Shown: positions 1-5,070 of the stretch, piece after piece
Numbering within the stretch: position 1 is the first letter of the stretch
How the letters are laid out: every line of letters begins with the position of its first letter
Assembly (NCBI GenBank): GCA_016179165.1
Contig: JACORX010000390.1
Location: forward strand, 1 to 5,173
Length of the DNA stretch: 5,173 nt
From: Candidatus Rokuibacteriota bacterium
Lineage (GTDB): Bacteria > Methylomirabilota > Methylomirabilia > Rokubacteriales > CSP1-6
Reading direction: 5' to 3'
Made by a program: the position numbers and the translations under genes
The notes under the pieces: model-generated
Seen by the model: only the letters and a program-made list of their open reading frames with translations
The model's database searches: none
What the model was told of the DNA's origin: nothing

Positions 1-1
1 C

Positions 2-484
2 CTGGTGGAGATCGGGGCGCGGACCCGGACGATTCCCCCCGCCTTGCGGCGGGCGCTGGCCCATCGCGACCGGGGGTGCCGCTTCCCGGGCTGCGAGGTC
101 CGCTTCGCCGAGGGGCATCATCTCCGTCACTGGGCCCACGGAGGCCCCACCACGCTCTCGAACCTCGCCCTCCTCTGCCGTCGCCATCATCGGGCGGTGC
201 ACGAAGAAGGCTTCCAGGTCGCGCGCGGGCCCGACGGCGCCCTGCGATTCCGGCGGCCCAACGGACACCCGCTGCCTGAAGTCCCTACACCCGCCGCGGT
301 GCCAGAAGATCCCGTCGCGGCGCTTCGCGCGTGTCACGATGCACAGGGACTTCGCCTCGACGCGCGCACGGCGTGCCCCGGCTGGCTCGGGGAACGACTC
401 GATGTGGTGTGGGCGATCGACGTTCTGCACCCGCTGGCGCAGGCAGCGCGCCCGTCGCTTGACCACTCGGGCCTCAGACGCTGA
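2..484 (+). CDS. HNH endonuclease, DUF222/13E12-like, C-terminal part (5' end outside window)
   Basis: This is the C-terminal part of an HNH-family nuclease. The frame is open to the left edge, and the GTG at 5 is probably just an internal Val, so the N-terminal region (DUF222 in relatives) is missing. Counting from that GTG, the HNH core shows a Cys pair (C25, C30; GCRFPGC), the HH pair H38-H39 (GHHLRHW), a conserved Asn (N53, in LSNLALLC), C58 and the H61-H62 pair, then H66. These are the metal-binding and catalytic positions of the fold, and all are present. After the HNH domain come about 70 residues with a WLGERLD...WAIDVLHPLA segment that I associate with the tail of these proteins, so the C-terminus looks natural. 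Such genes are often multicopy and are seen around mobile or repeat-rich regions, but their cellular role is poorly defined. The family call is firm; the substrate and role are unknown. Confidence 0.85.
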   Translation: MVEIGARTRTIPPALRRALAHRDRGCRFPGCEVRFAEGHHLRHWAHGGPTTLSNLALLCRRHHRAVHEEGFQVARGPDGALRFRRPNGHPLPEVPTPAAVPEDPVAALRACHDAQGLRLDARTACPGWLGERLDVVWAIDVLHPLAQAARPSLDHSGLRR

Positions 485-516
485 GGCCAGCGCGCCCTTT
501 CTTGAGCTCGCTGGCC
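485..516 (+). terminator. 8-bp perfect inverted repeat right after the HNH stop codon
   Basis: GGCCAGCG (485-492) and CGCTGGCC (509-516) are exact reverse complements separated by a 16-base loop, beginning one base after the TGA at 482-484. The position fits a transcript-end hairpin for the HNH gene. There is no U-tract after the stem, so a canonical intrinsic terminator is not supported. It could instead stabilise the 3' end or be chance in GC-rich DNA. Confidence 0.35.
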
Positions 517-530
517 CACATCGAAGGAGA

Positions 531-596
531 TTGAGCATCAACCTCAAGATCACCAACGCGCCCTGGCTGACCATCCCGAAGTCCCACCGGCTGTGA
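531..596 (+). other. Short coding-like island, 21 sense codons then TGA; possible gene remnant or micro-ORF
   Basis: In this frame all 21 sense codons (TTG 531 to CTG 591) end in G or C, followed by TGA at 594-596, which is the codon pattern of a real gene here. A good Shine-Dalgarno sequence, AAGGAG (524-529), lies 7 bases before an ATC codon at 537. It directly abuts the TTG at 531, too close for normal initiation. One reading is a small gene or the first codons of a larger gene whose start ATG became ATC and which is now cut by a stop. I do not recognise the peptide (LKITNAPWLTIPKSHRL). It could also be chance. Confidence 0.3.
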
Positions 597-719
597 GCCT
601 ACGGGCTGACCGATACGCCTCCCTGACACCGTTGACCCGCGCGGAGGGCGAAGGATTTGTGTCCGCCGAACGTGCCCAGCGGCGGCTGCATCCTCATGGG
701 CTGCCTGCACAGCACCGAT

Positions 720-729
720 GGCAGCTGCC
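720..729. promoter_or_regulatory. 10-bp perfect palindrome upstream of the sigma-54-type promoter
   Basis: GGCAGCTGCC is a perfect palindrome centred about 50 bases upstream of the -24 element at 775. Sigma-54 promoters need an upstream activator site, usually a dyad. This dyad is the clearest one here, although enhancer sites commonly lie further upstream. It may be chance. Confidence 0.2.
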
Positions 730-774
730 GAGTCCGGGGTGACGCATCCCGTTGATTTCGCGTCCGCCGCCCCG

Positions 775-789
775 TGGCACAGGCTTTGC
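775..789 (+). promoter_or_regulatory. Sigma-54 (RpoN) -24/-12 type promoter
   Basis: TGGCAC (775-780), five bases, then TTGC (786-789) matches the core RpoN consensus TGGCAC-N5-TTGC at all ten defined positions, with the required ten bases between the invariant GG and GC. The flanks are weaker: A rather than G follows TGGCAC, and G follows TTGC. If used, transcription would begin around 801, almost at the ATG at 804 of the HTH gene, giving a nearly leaderless message. The same transcript could continue through the cassette at 1138-3924. RpoN promoters need an AAA+ activator, and none is encoded in this window. Confidence 0.6.
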
Positions 790-803
790 GTCAGATGCTC
801 GCC

Positions 804-1106
804 ATGGGCATCGCGCCGACGACTCAATCACCAGCGACTCCGTCTCCCACGCCTGGACCCAGGCCACAGGGCTTCCACGGCGCCGTCAGCGAGTTCAAGC
901 GTCGGCTCATCGAGGCGACGCTGACCCAGTCAGGCGGCAACCGCACGCACGCGGCCCGGGCGCTGGGGCTCCAGCGGACCTATCTCTTGCGGCTCATGCG
1001 CGAGTTCGAGGTCCACATCCCGCCGCCGCCGGGCCCCTGGCACCGCGCCAACGGAGCCAACGGCAGCAACGGCGGCGGCCCGCTCGCTCCGACCCAAAGA
1101 CATTGA
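804..1106 (+). CDS. Small Fis-type (HTH_8) DNA-binding protein, orphan
   Basis: This is a roughly 100-residue protein with one recognisable domain, a Fis/NtrC C-terminal-type helix-turn-helix. It runs from FKRRLIEATL through GGNRTHAARALGL to QRTYLLRLMREFEV, in about the middle third. The GGN(R/K)T.AA..LG(L/I)..TYL..L pattern is the DNA-binding domain found at the C-terminus of sigma-54 activators. No AAA+ or receiver domain precedes it, and an in-frame TGA at 753 rules out a longer protein. A Pro/Ser/Thr-rich linker precedes the HTH, and a Pro- then Asn-Gly-rich tail follows it. Possible starts are GTG 774, ATG 795 and ATG 804. I prefer 804 because the first two lie inside or upstream of the promoter core or predicted transcription start. 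It may be a stand-alone Fis-like regulator of the next genes, 31 bases downstream, or the surviving end of a decayed activator. Confidence 0.7.
   Translation: MGIAPTTQSPATPSPTPGPRPQGFHGAVSEFKRRLIEATLTQSGGNRTHAARALGLQRTYLLRLMREFEVHIPPPPGPWHRANGANGSNGGGPLAPTQRH
1047..1073 (+). repeat. Three 9-bp imperfect tandem repeats in the HTH gene tail
   Basis: The units GCCAACGGA, GCCAACGGC and AGCAACGGC encode (A/S)-N-G three times in the low-complexity tail of the HTH protein. This probably arose by replication slippage and is a flexible tail rather than a domain. Confidence 0.6.
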
Positions 1107-1137
1107 CACGCGGGAGTCCTCGGTTTGAAATGAGCAG

Positions 1138-2265
1138 GTGAACAACGTCTGGATCGCCGGGGCGGGGATGACCCGCTTCGGCCGGCGCGATGAGACCTTG
1201 CCCGACCTGATCGCCGAGGCCGGCCTGGCAGCGCTCCTCGATGCGGGCATCGAGCGTCCCGACGCGCTGGTCGTCGCGGCCATGAACCCCGAGGAGTTCA
1301 CCGGGGAGGGTAACTACGGCTCGCTGATCAATACGCACTTGGGCCTGGCCCAGGTGCCAACCGTGCGGGTCGAAACGGCGACCTCGTCGGGTATGGCCGC
1401 CGTCTACGCGGGCTTCGCCGATATCGCGGCCGGTCTCCACCGGACGGTGCTGGTCGTGGGCGGCGAGAAGATGAGCCACATCCCCACGCCGCGCGTGTCC
1501 GAGATCATCGGCCGCTCCATCGACCCGCACGAGCGCACCTACGGGACGACCATGCCGGCCTTGGCGGGGCTCGTCACGCGCGCGGCCATGCAGAGCCGCG
1601 GCCTCACGCTGAGAGAAATGGCGCAGGTCGCGGTGAAGAACCACGCCAACGGCGCGCGGAACCCGCTCGCACACTTCCGGGAGCCGGTGACGATCGAGGC
1701 CGTGATGGAGAGCCGGCTCGTGGCCGACCCGCTCAGGCTCTTCCACTGCTGTCCGATCTCTGACGGCGCGGCCGCGGTCGTCCTGACGGCTGAGCCCGCC
1801 GCCGTCCGCATCGCCGGCATCGGGCAGGGGACGGACACCATGGCCGTGCGCTATCGGAGTGATCTGACCTCGTTCCGCGCCACCCAGGCGGCGGCGCAGG
1901 CCGCGTACAAGATGGCCGGCTTCGGCCCAGCGCGCGTCGAGCTGGCAGAGCTCCACGACGCCTTCTCGCCCTTCGAGCTGATCTCGCTGGAGGACACGGG
2001 TCTGATCCCGGTCGGCAAGGCCGGGCGCGCCACGCTCGACGGCGAGACGGCGCTCGACGGCCGGCTGCCGGTCAACACCTCGGGCGGGCTCAAGGCGCGC
2101 GGGCATCCGCTGGCCGCCACCGGCATTGCCCAGACCGTCGAGATCTGCTGGCAGCTTCGCGGGATGGCCGAGGGGCGACAGGTCCAGGCGCGCGTGGGGC
2201 TGGCGCAGTCCATCGGGGGGCTCGCCACCAACAACTGGGTGGCGCTCCTCGAGGCACGCGCATGA
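1138..2265 (+). CDS. Thiolase-like (SCP-x/non-biosynthetic type) acyl-CoA enzyme lacking the nucleophilic Cys
   Basis: This 375-residue thiolase-superfamily protein begins NVWIAGAGMTRFG. GTG 1138 is the only start after the in-frame TGA at 1126, and its ribosome-binding site is weak. Family landmarks include the GGEKM motif (residues 108-112), CCPISDGAAAVV (204-215), HDAF (H273) and GGLKARGHPLAATG (H323), so the two catalytic His positions are present. At the nucleophile site, where thiolases read roughly ACASG, this protein has ATSSG with T82 in the Cys position. The C-terminal loop reads AQSIGG, without the second Cys. A normal Claisen thiolysis is therefore unlikely. With its DUF35 partner, encoded at a 4-bp overlap, it resembles two-subunit enzymes such as Ltp2/ChsH2 retro-aldolase and BbsA/BbsB. 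I infer C-C bond cleavage or formation on a CoA ester; the substrate is unknown. Automatic annotation would probably call it acetyl-CoA acetyltransferase, which overstates what is known. Confidence 0.9.
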   Translation: MNNVWIAGAGMTRFGRRDETLPDLIAEAGLAALLDAGIERPDALVVAAMNPEEFTGEGNYGSLINTHLGLAQVPTVRVETATSSGMAAVYAGFADIAAGLHRTVLVVGGEKMSHIPTPRVSEIIGRSIDPHERTYGTTMPALAGLVTRAAMQSRGLTLREMAQVAVKNHANGARNPLAHFREPVTIEAVMESRLVADPLRLFHCCPISDGAAAVVLTAEPAAVRIAGIGQGTDTMAVRYRSDLTSFRATQAAAQAAYKMAGFGPARVELAELHDAFSPFELISLEDTGLIPVGKAGRATLDGETALDGRLPVNTSGGLKARGHPLAATGIAQTVEICWQLRGMAEGRQVQARVGLAQSIGGLATNNWVALLEARA

Positions 2266-2693
2266 TCGCCCAGTCGATCGAGGCCTCGCGCTGCCCCCGC
2301 TGCGAGCGCATGGTCGTGCCCCCAGCGCACTACTGCCCCGATCACCCGGTGGCGATGGAGCCGGCGACCGTGGCCGGGGTGGGCGAGATCGTGTCCTTCA
2401 CGACGCTCCACTCGCCTCCGGAGGGATTCAAGGCCCCGCTCCACATCGCCCTGATCGAGCTCAAGGGTGGCGCGCGGCTCTTCTGCCACGGGCAGGAGAC
2501 CCGCGGGATCAAGATCGGATCGAGCGTCGGCGTGGAATCGCTCGACGGCGTGTTCTATTTCTCCCACATGGGGTTCGCCGATCGGGCGCGGCTCTTCTGG
2601 CGGCGGGCCGGCGCCGGCGGAGAGAAGGTCGCCTCCATCAGCAAGAGCTTGGCCAAAGGCATCTGGAGAGGACGGTCCCGTGGCGACAGCTAG
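2262..2693 (+). CDS. DUF35 zinc-ribbon/OB-fold protein, partner subunit of the thiolase-like enzyme
   Basis: This 143-residue protein has an N-terminal rubredoxin-like zinc ribbon followed by an OB fold. The ribbon uses C11 and C14 (RCPRC) with C25 and H28 (YCPDH). The usual fourth Cys is replaced by His, which can still bind zinc. The OB fold starts at GVGEIVSFTTL and continues through FKAPLHIALIELKGGARLFC, with a basic tail after FWRR. DUF35 proteins bind thiolase-family enzymes and form part of the acyl-CoA site or a channel between active sites. The ATG at 2262 overlaps the thiolase TGA (ATGA), with GAGG at 2251-2254 seven bases upstream, so translation is probably coupled and near-stoichiometric. 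Its 3' end overlaps the CoA-transferase gene by 14 bases. The family and partnership are well supported by motif and order; the pathway is not. Confidence 0.88.
   Translation: MIAQSIEASRCPRCERMVVPPAHYCPDHPVAMEPATVAGVGEIVSFTTLHSPPEGFKAPLHIALIELKGGARLFCHGQETRGIKIGSSVGVESLDGVFYFSHMGFADRARLFWRRAGAGGEKVASISKSLAKGIWRGRSRGDS
2665..2672 (+). promoter_or_regulatory. Strong ribosome-binding site that fixes the CoA-transferase start
   Basis: GGAGAGGA ends 7 bases before GTG 2680. The CoA-transferase frame is open far upstream, back to about 2467 inside the DUF35 gene, so this site decides in favour of GTG 2680. The conserved fold then begins about 24 residues in. Confidence 0.65.
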
Positions 2694-3924
2694 GAAGAAG
2701 GCTCCCGTCAGGAAGCAGGCTCTCGTCAGGAAACAGTCGGGGCCACCGCTCCACGGCATCCGCGTCATCGATCTCACGCGCGTGCTGGCCGGCCCGTTCT
2801 GCTCGATGTCGCTCGGCGACATGGGGGCGGAAGTCATCAAGGTCGAGGAGCCGGGCAAGGGGGACGACACGCGTGGGTGGCCGCCGTTCGCACACGGGGA
2901 ATCGACCTACTTCATGTCGGTCAACCGCAACAAGAAGAGCCTGACGCTCAACATGAAGGCGCCCGAGGGGCAGGCGATCCTCCGCCGGCTCATCGCCAAG
3001 GCCGACGTGGTGATCGAGAACTTCCGCCCCGGCACCATGGAGCGGCTGGGCTTCGGCTACGACGCGCTCCGCAAGCTGAACCCCCGGCTGATCTACTGCT
3101 CCATCTCCGGCTTCGGAGAGAGCGGCCCGGAGTCCTCGCGCCCCGGTTACGACCTGATCGTCCAGGGCGAGTCGGGCGTCATGGACCTGACCGGCTTCCC
3201 CGACGGCCCGCCGGTCAAGGTCGGCAACTCCATCGGCGATCTCGTCGCCGGGATGTCCGCGGCCCAGGGCGTCACGTTGGCTCTACTCGCGCGCTCCAAG
3301 ACCGGCAAGGGCCAGAAGGTCGAGATCGGGATGCTCGACGTCATGGCTTCACTGCTGACCTACCAGGCCGGGCTCTACTGGAACGCCGGCGGCAGGCCCA
3401 CGCGCCGGGGCAACCAGCATCCGTCGATCGTCCCCTACGAGGTCTTCCAGGCCCAGGACGCCTACATGACGCTGGGCGTGGCCAACAGCTCCCTCTGGGA
3501 GCGCATGTGCGGGGCGATCGGCAGGGACGACCTGGCGAAGGACGCGCGCTTCGACAGCGAGGCCAAGCGCGTCACGAACCGCGACGCGCTCGGGCCCCTG
3601 CTCAACTCGACCTTCTCCACGCGTCCCGCCGCCGAGTGGCTCGCGCGTCTCGACAAGGCGGGCGTGCCGGCGGGGCGCATCAAGACGGTCGCCGAGGTCT
3701 GCGAGAGCGAGCACCTGCGCGCGCGCGGCATGTTCGTGCGGCTCGCGCACCCCAAGGCCGGCCCCGTCACCGCCATGGGCGTGCCGATCCGCCTCTGGGG
3801 CACGCCGGGCGCCGCCCAAGCCCCCGCGCCCCTCCTCGGCCAGCACACGGACGAGATCCTGAGCGGCCTCCTCCGCATCCCCAAGGCCAAGGCGGACAAG
3901 CTCCGCGCCGCCGGCGTGGTGTAA
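2680..3924 (+). CDS. Family III (CaiB/BaiF) CoA-transferase
   Basis: This 414-residue protein has the usual family length. After a basic 20-residue leader it shows LHGIRVIDLTRVLAGPF (about 24-40), the GAEVIKVEEPG signature (49-59), NRNKKSL.LN (82-91), DVVIENFRPG (109-118) and SGFGESGP (143-150). D187, in the GNSIGDLVAG segment (codon 3238-3240), matches the Asp that carries the acyl anhydride and CoA thioester in formyl-CoA transferase. Y157 stands where alpha-methylacyl-CoA racemases in this family have a catalytic His, so transferase fits better than racemase. The C-terminal LGQHTDEIL and AAGVV ending are typical. It would move CoA between acids in the cytoplasm, supplying or recycling the CoA ester used by the thiolase/DUF35 pair. 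The N-terminus carries a Lys/Arg-rich tandem repeat that is not part of the catalytic fold. Donor and acceptor acids cannot be read from sequence. Confidence 0.92.
   Translation: MATARKKAPVRKQALVRKQSGPPLHGIRVIDLTRVLAGPFCSMSLGDMGAEVIKVEEPGKGDDTRGWPPFAHGESTYFMSVNRNKKSLTLNMKAPEGQAILRRLIAKADVVIENFRPGTMERLGFGYDALRKLNPRLIYCSISGFGESGPESSRPGYDLIVQGESGVMDLTGFPDGPPVKVGNSIGDLVAGMSAAQGVTLALLARSKTGKGQKVEIGMLDVMASLLTYQAGLYWNAGGRPTRRGNQHPSIVPYEVFQAQDAYMTLGVANSSLWERMCGAIGRDDLAKDARFDSEAKRVTNRDALGPLLNSTFSTRPAAEWLARLDKAGVPAGRIKTVAEVCESEHLRARGMFVRLAHPKAGPVTAMGVPIRLWGTPGAAQAPAPLLGQHTDEILSGLLRIPKAKADKLRAAGVV
2692..2736 (+). repeat. 18-bp tandem repeat (2.5 copies) coding the basic leader of the CoA-transferase
   Basis: Two 18-base units (2692-2709 and 2710-2727) and a half unit (2728-2736) encode RKKAPV, RKQALV and RKQ. 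The units differ at few positions, consistent with slippage duplication. The repeat starts one base inside the DUF35 stop codon, so its expansion lengthens only the CoA-transferase leader. Confidence 0.7.
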
Positions 3925-3934
3925 GCTTCCAGAC

Positions 3935-5070
3935 GTGCGCCGACTGGCCGGGTTGCTCGCCGTGATCGTCACGCTGTTTCCGCTGACCGCCGGGGCCCAG
4001 GACAGCCGCCCGGCGCTCGAGAGCATCGCCAAGGCCTTGGGTGCCGGCGGCCTCAAGAGTGTCCAGTACACGGCTTCATCAAGGCCGCCATGGCCAACAA
4101 CGCCACGGTCACGGGCCGGACCATCTCGTTCACCGTGCCGGGCCGCTTCAGCATGAAGGGTACGCTCGACGGGCGCAATCTCCTCGAGAGGGTCGAGGCG
4201 GTCTACACCAACCCAGTCCTGGGCGACATGCCGATGGAGGTGACGTACTCGGAGTACAAGGACTTCGGCGACGTGCAGTTCCCGATGCGGATCCGCCAGA
4301 GCGCCGGCGGCTTCCCTTCCGTCGACCTGGTCGTGGGCGAGGTCCGGCCCAACACGGTCGCCGACATCCAGGTGCCCGACAATATCCGCCAGGCGGTGAC
4401 GCCGTACGCGCGCATCGTCACAGAGCAGCCGGCGCCCGGCGTCTGGTACCTGGCCGGCGGCAGCCATCACAGCGTGGTGATCGAGATGAAGGACCACGCG
4501 GTCGTCGTCGAGGGCCCGCTCAACGACGAGCGCTCGACAGCCGTGCTCGCCGAGGCGCGGAAGCTTGTTCCGGGCAAGCCGATCCGCTACGTGATCAACA
4601 GCCACCACCATTTTGACCACTCGGGCGGTCTTCGCGCGTTCGCGGCCGAGGGCGTGACGGTGATCACGCACGAGTCGAGCCGCGCCTTCTTCGAGCGAGC
4701 CCTGGCCGCGCCAGCGACCATGACGCCCGACCTCCAGGCGAAGTCGCGATGGGCGCCGAGCGTGGAGGGTGTGCGCGATCGCCGGACGCTGACCGACGGC
4801 GCGCGGACGGTGGAGATCCACCTCATGGCGAACAGCACCCACTGCGACGGGCTCCTGATGGTCTACCTGCCGAAGGAGCGGTTGCTGATCGAGGCCGACG
4901 CCTACACGCCGGCGCCGCCGAACGCCCCGCCGCCCACGCTGGTGAATCCGTTATCGGTCAACCTAGACGACAACATCAAACGGCTCGGCCTGGGCGTGGA
5001 CCAGATCCTGCCGCTCCACGGCAGGATCGTGCCGCTGACCGAGTTGACCAAGGCCATCGGCCGCCAGTAG
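3935..5070 (+). pseudogene. Secreted metallo-beta-lactamase-fold hydrolase gene, broken by an internal deletion/frameshift near 4066-4072
   Basis: The gene starts at GTG 3935, 10 bases after the CoA-transferase stop. It encodes a clear signal peptide: RR, a hydrophobic core, then AGA|QD with likely cleavage after residue 21. The mature protein begins with a helical segment ending GLKSVQYT. From there the frame runs into unrelated sequence and stops at 4154-4156. The protein resumes in the other frame as HGFIKAAMANN (from about 4069) and is open to TAG 5070. From my memory of relatives, SVQYT-like and HGFIKAA-like segments are separated by several dozen residues, so a piece appears to be missing, not just one base. 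The switch falls in the short shared sequence CACGGC, which suggests deletion at microhomology. Without a frameshift, no single product has both the signal peptide and the catalytic domain. An assembly or read error is the main alternative. Confidence 0.65.
4090..5070 (+). CDS. Intact downstream frame: metallo-beta-lactamase-fold metallo-hydrolase domain
   Basis: This 326-residue frame keeps the whole catalytic domain of the broken gene. Counting from ATG 4090, the HxHxDH motif reads HHHFDH (H172, H174, D176, H177) in a SHHHFDHSGGL context. The other metal ligands are present too: H194 by position (THESS) or H251 (THCDG), D270 (EADAY) and H310 (PLHGR). The first ~90 residues (GDMPMEVTYSEYKDFG and following) belong to the accessory N-terminal region. 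ATG 4090 has AAGG five bases upstream, so some translation could start there, but the product would lack the signal peptide and stay in the cytoplasm rather than the periplasm. The substrate is unknown, and there is no reason to call it a beta-lactamase. Pairing with the acyl-CoA cassette may be operon membership or mere adjacency. Confidence 0.75.
   Translation: MANNATVTGRTISFTVPGRFSMKGTLDGRNLLERVEAVYTNPVLGDMPMEVTYSEYKDFGDVQFPMRIRQSAGGFPSVDLVVGEVRPNTVADIQVPDNIRQAVTPYARIVTEQPAPGVWYLAGGSHHSVVIEMKDHAVVVEGPLNDERSTAVLAEARKLVPGKPIRYVINSHHHFDHSGGLRAFAAEGVTVITHESSRAFFERALAAPATMTPDLQAKSRWAPSVEGVRDRRTLTDGARTVEIHLMANSTHCDGLLMVYLPKERLLIEADAYTPAPPNAPPPTLVNPLSVNLDDNIKRLGLGVDQILPLHGRIVPLTELTKAIGRQ

Larger units (their letters stand above)
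485..773. other. Intergenic stretch with no confident gene
   Basis: No reading frame on either strand gives a recognisable protein. Besides the post-stop hairpin, the stretch holds a short coding-like island (531-596) and a palindrome (720-729). The frame of the downstream HTH gene has a TGA at 753-755, so that gene cannot extend further upstream. The stretch may be a decayed gene plus the upstream regulatory region of the sigma-54-type promoter at 775. Confidence 0.6.

Noticed and set aside
994..2106. Long minus-strand open frame of 370 codons opposite the thiolase gene
   Set aside because: It is an antisense shadow of a GC-rich gene; the translation is Arg/Gly/His-rich with no recognisable motif, while the + strand has clear thiolase motifs.
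2467..2679. N-terminal extension of the CoA-transferase frame into the DUF35 gene
   Set aside because: The extension translates to Arg/Ser-rich shadow sequence, and GTG 2680 has a strong ribosome-binding site close to the start of the conserved fold.
2877..3965. 362-codon + frame overlapping the CoA-transferase
   Set aside because: Arg/Pro-rich shadow frame with no domain; the CaiB/BaiF frame explains the region.
3349..4842. 497-codon minus-strand open frame
   Set aside because: It crosses antisense to the CoA-transferase and hydrolase genes, which carry convincing motifs on the + strand; its composition is typical of a third-position GC artefact.
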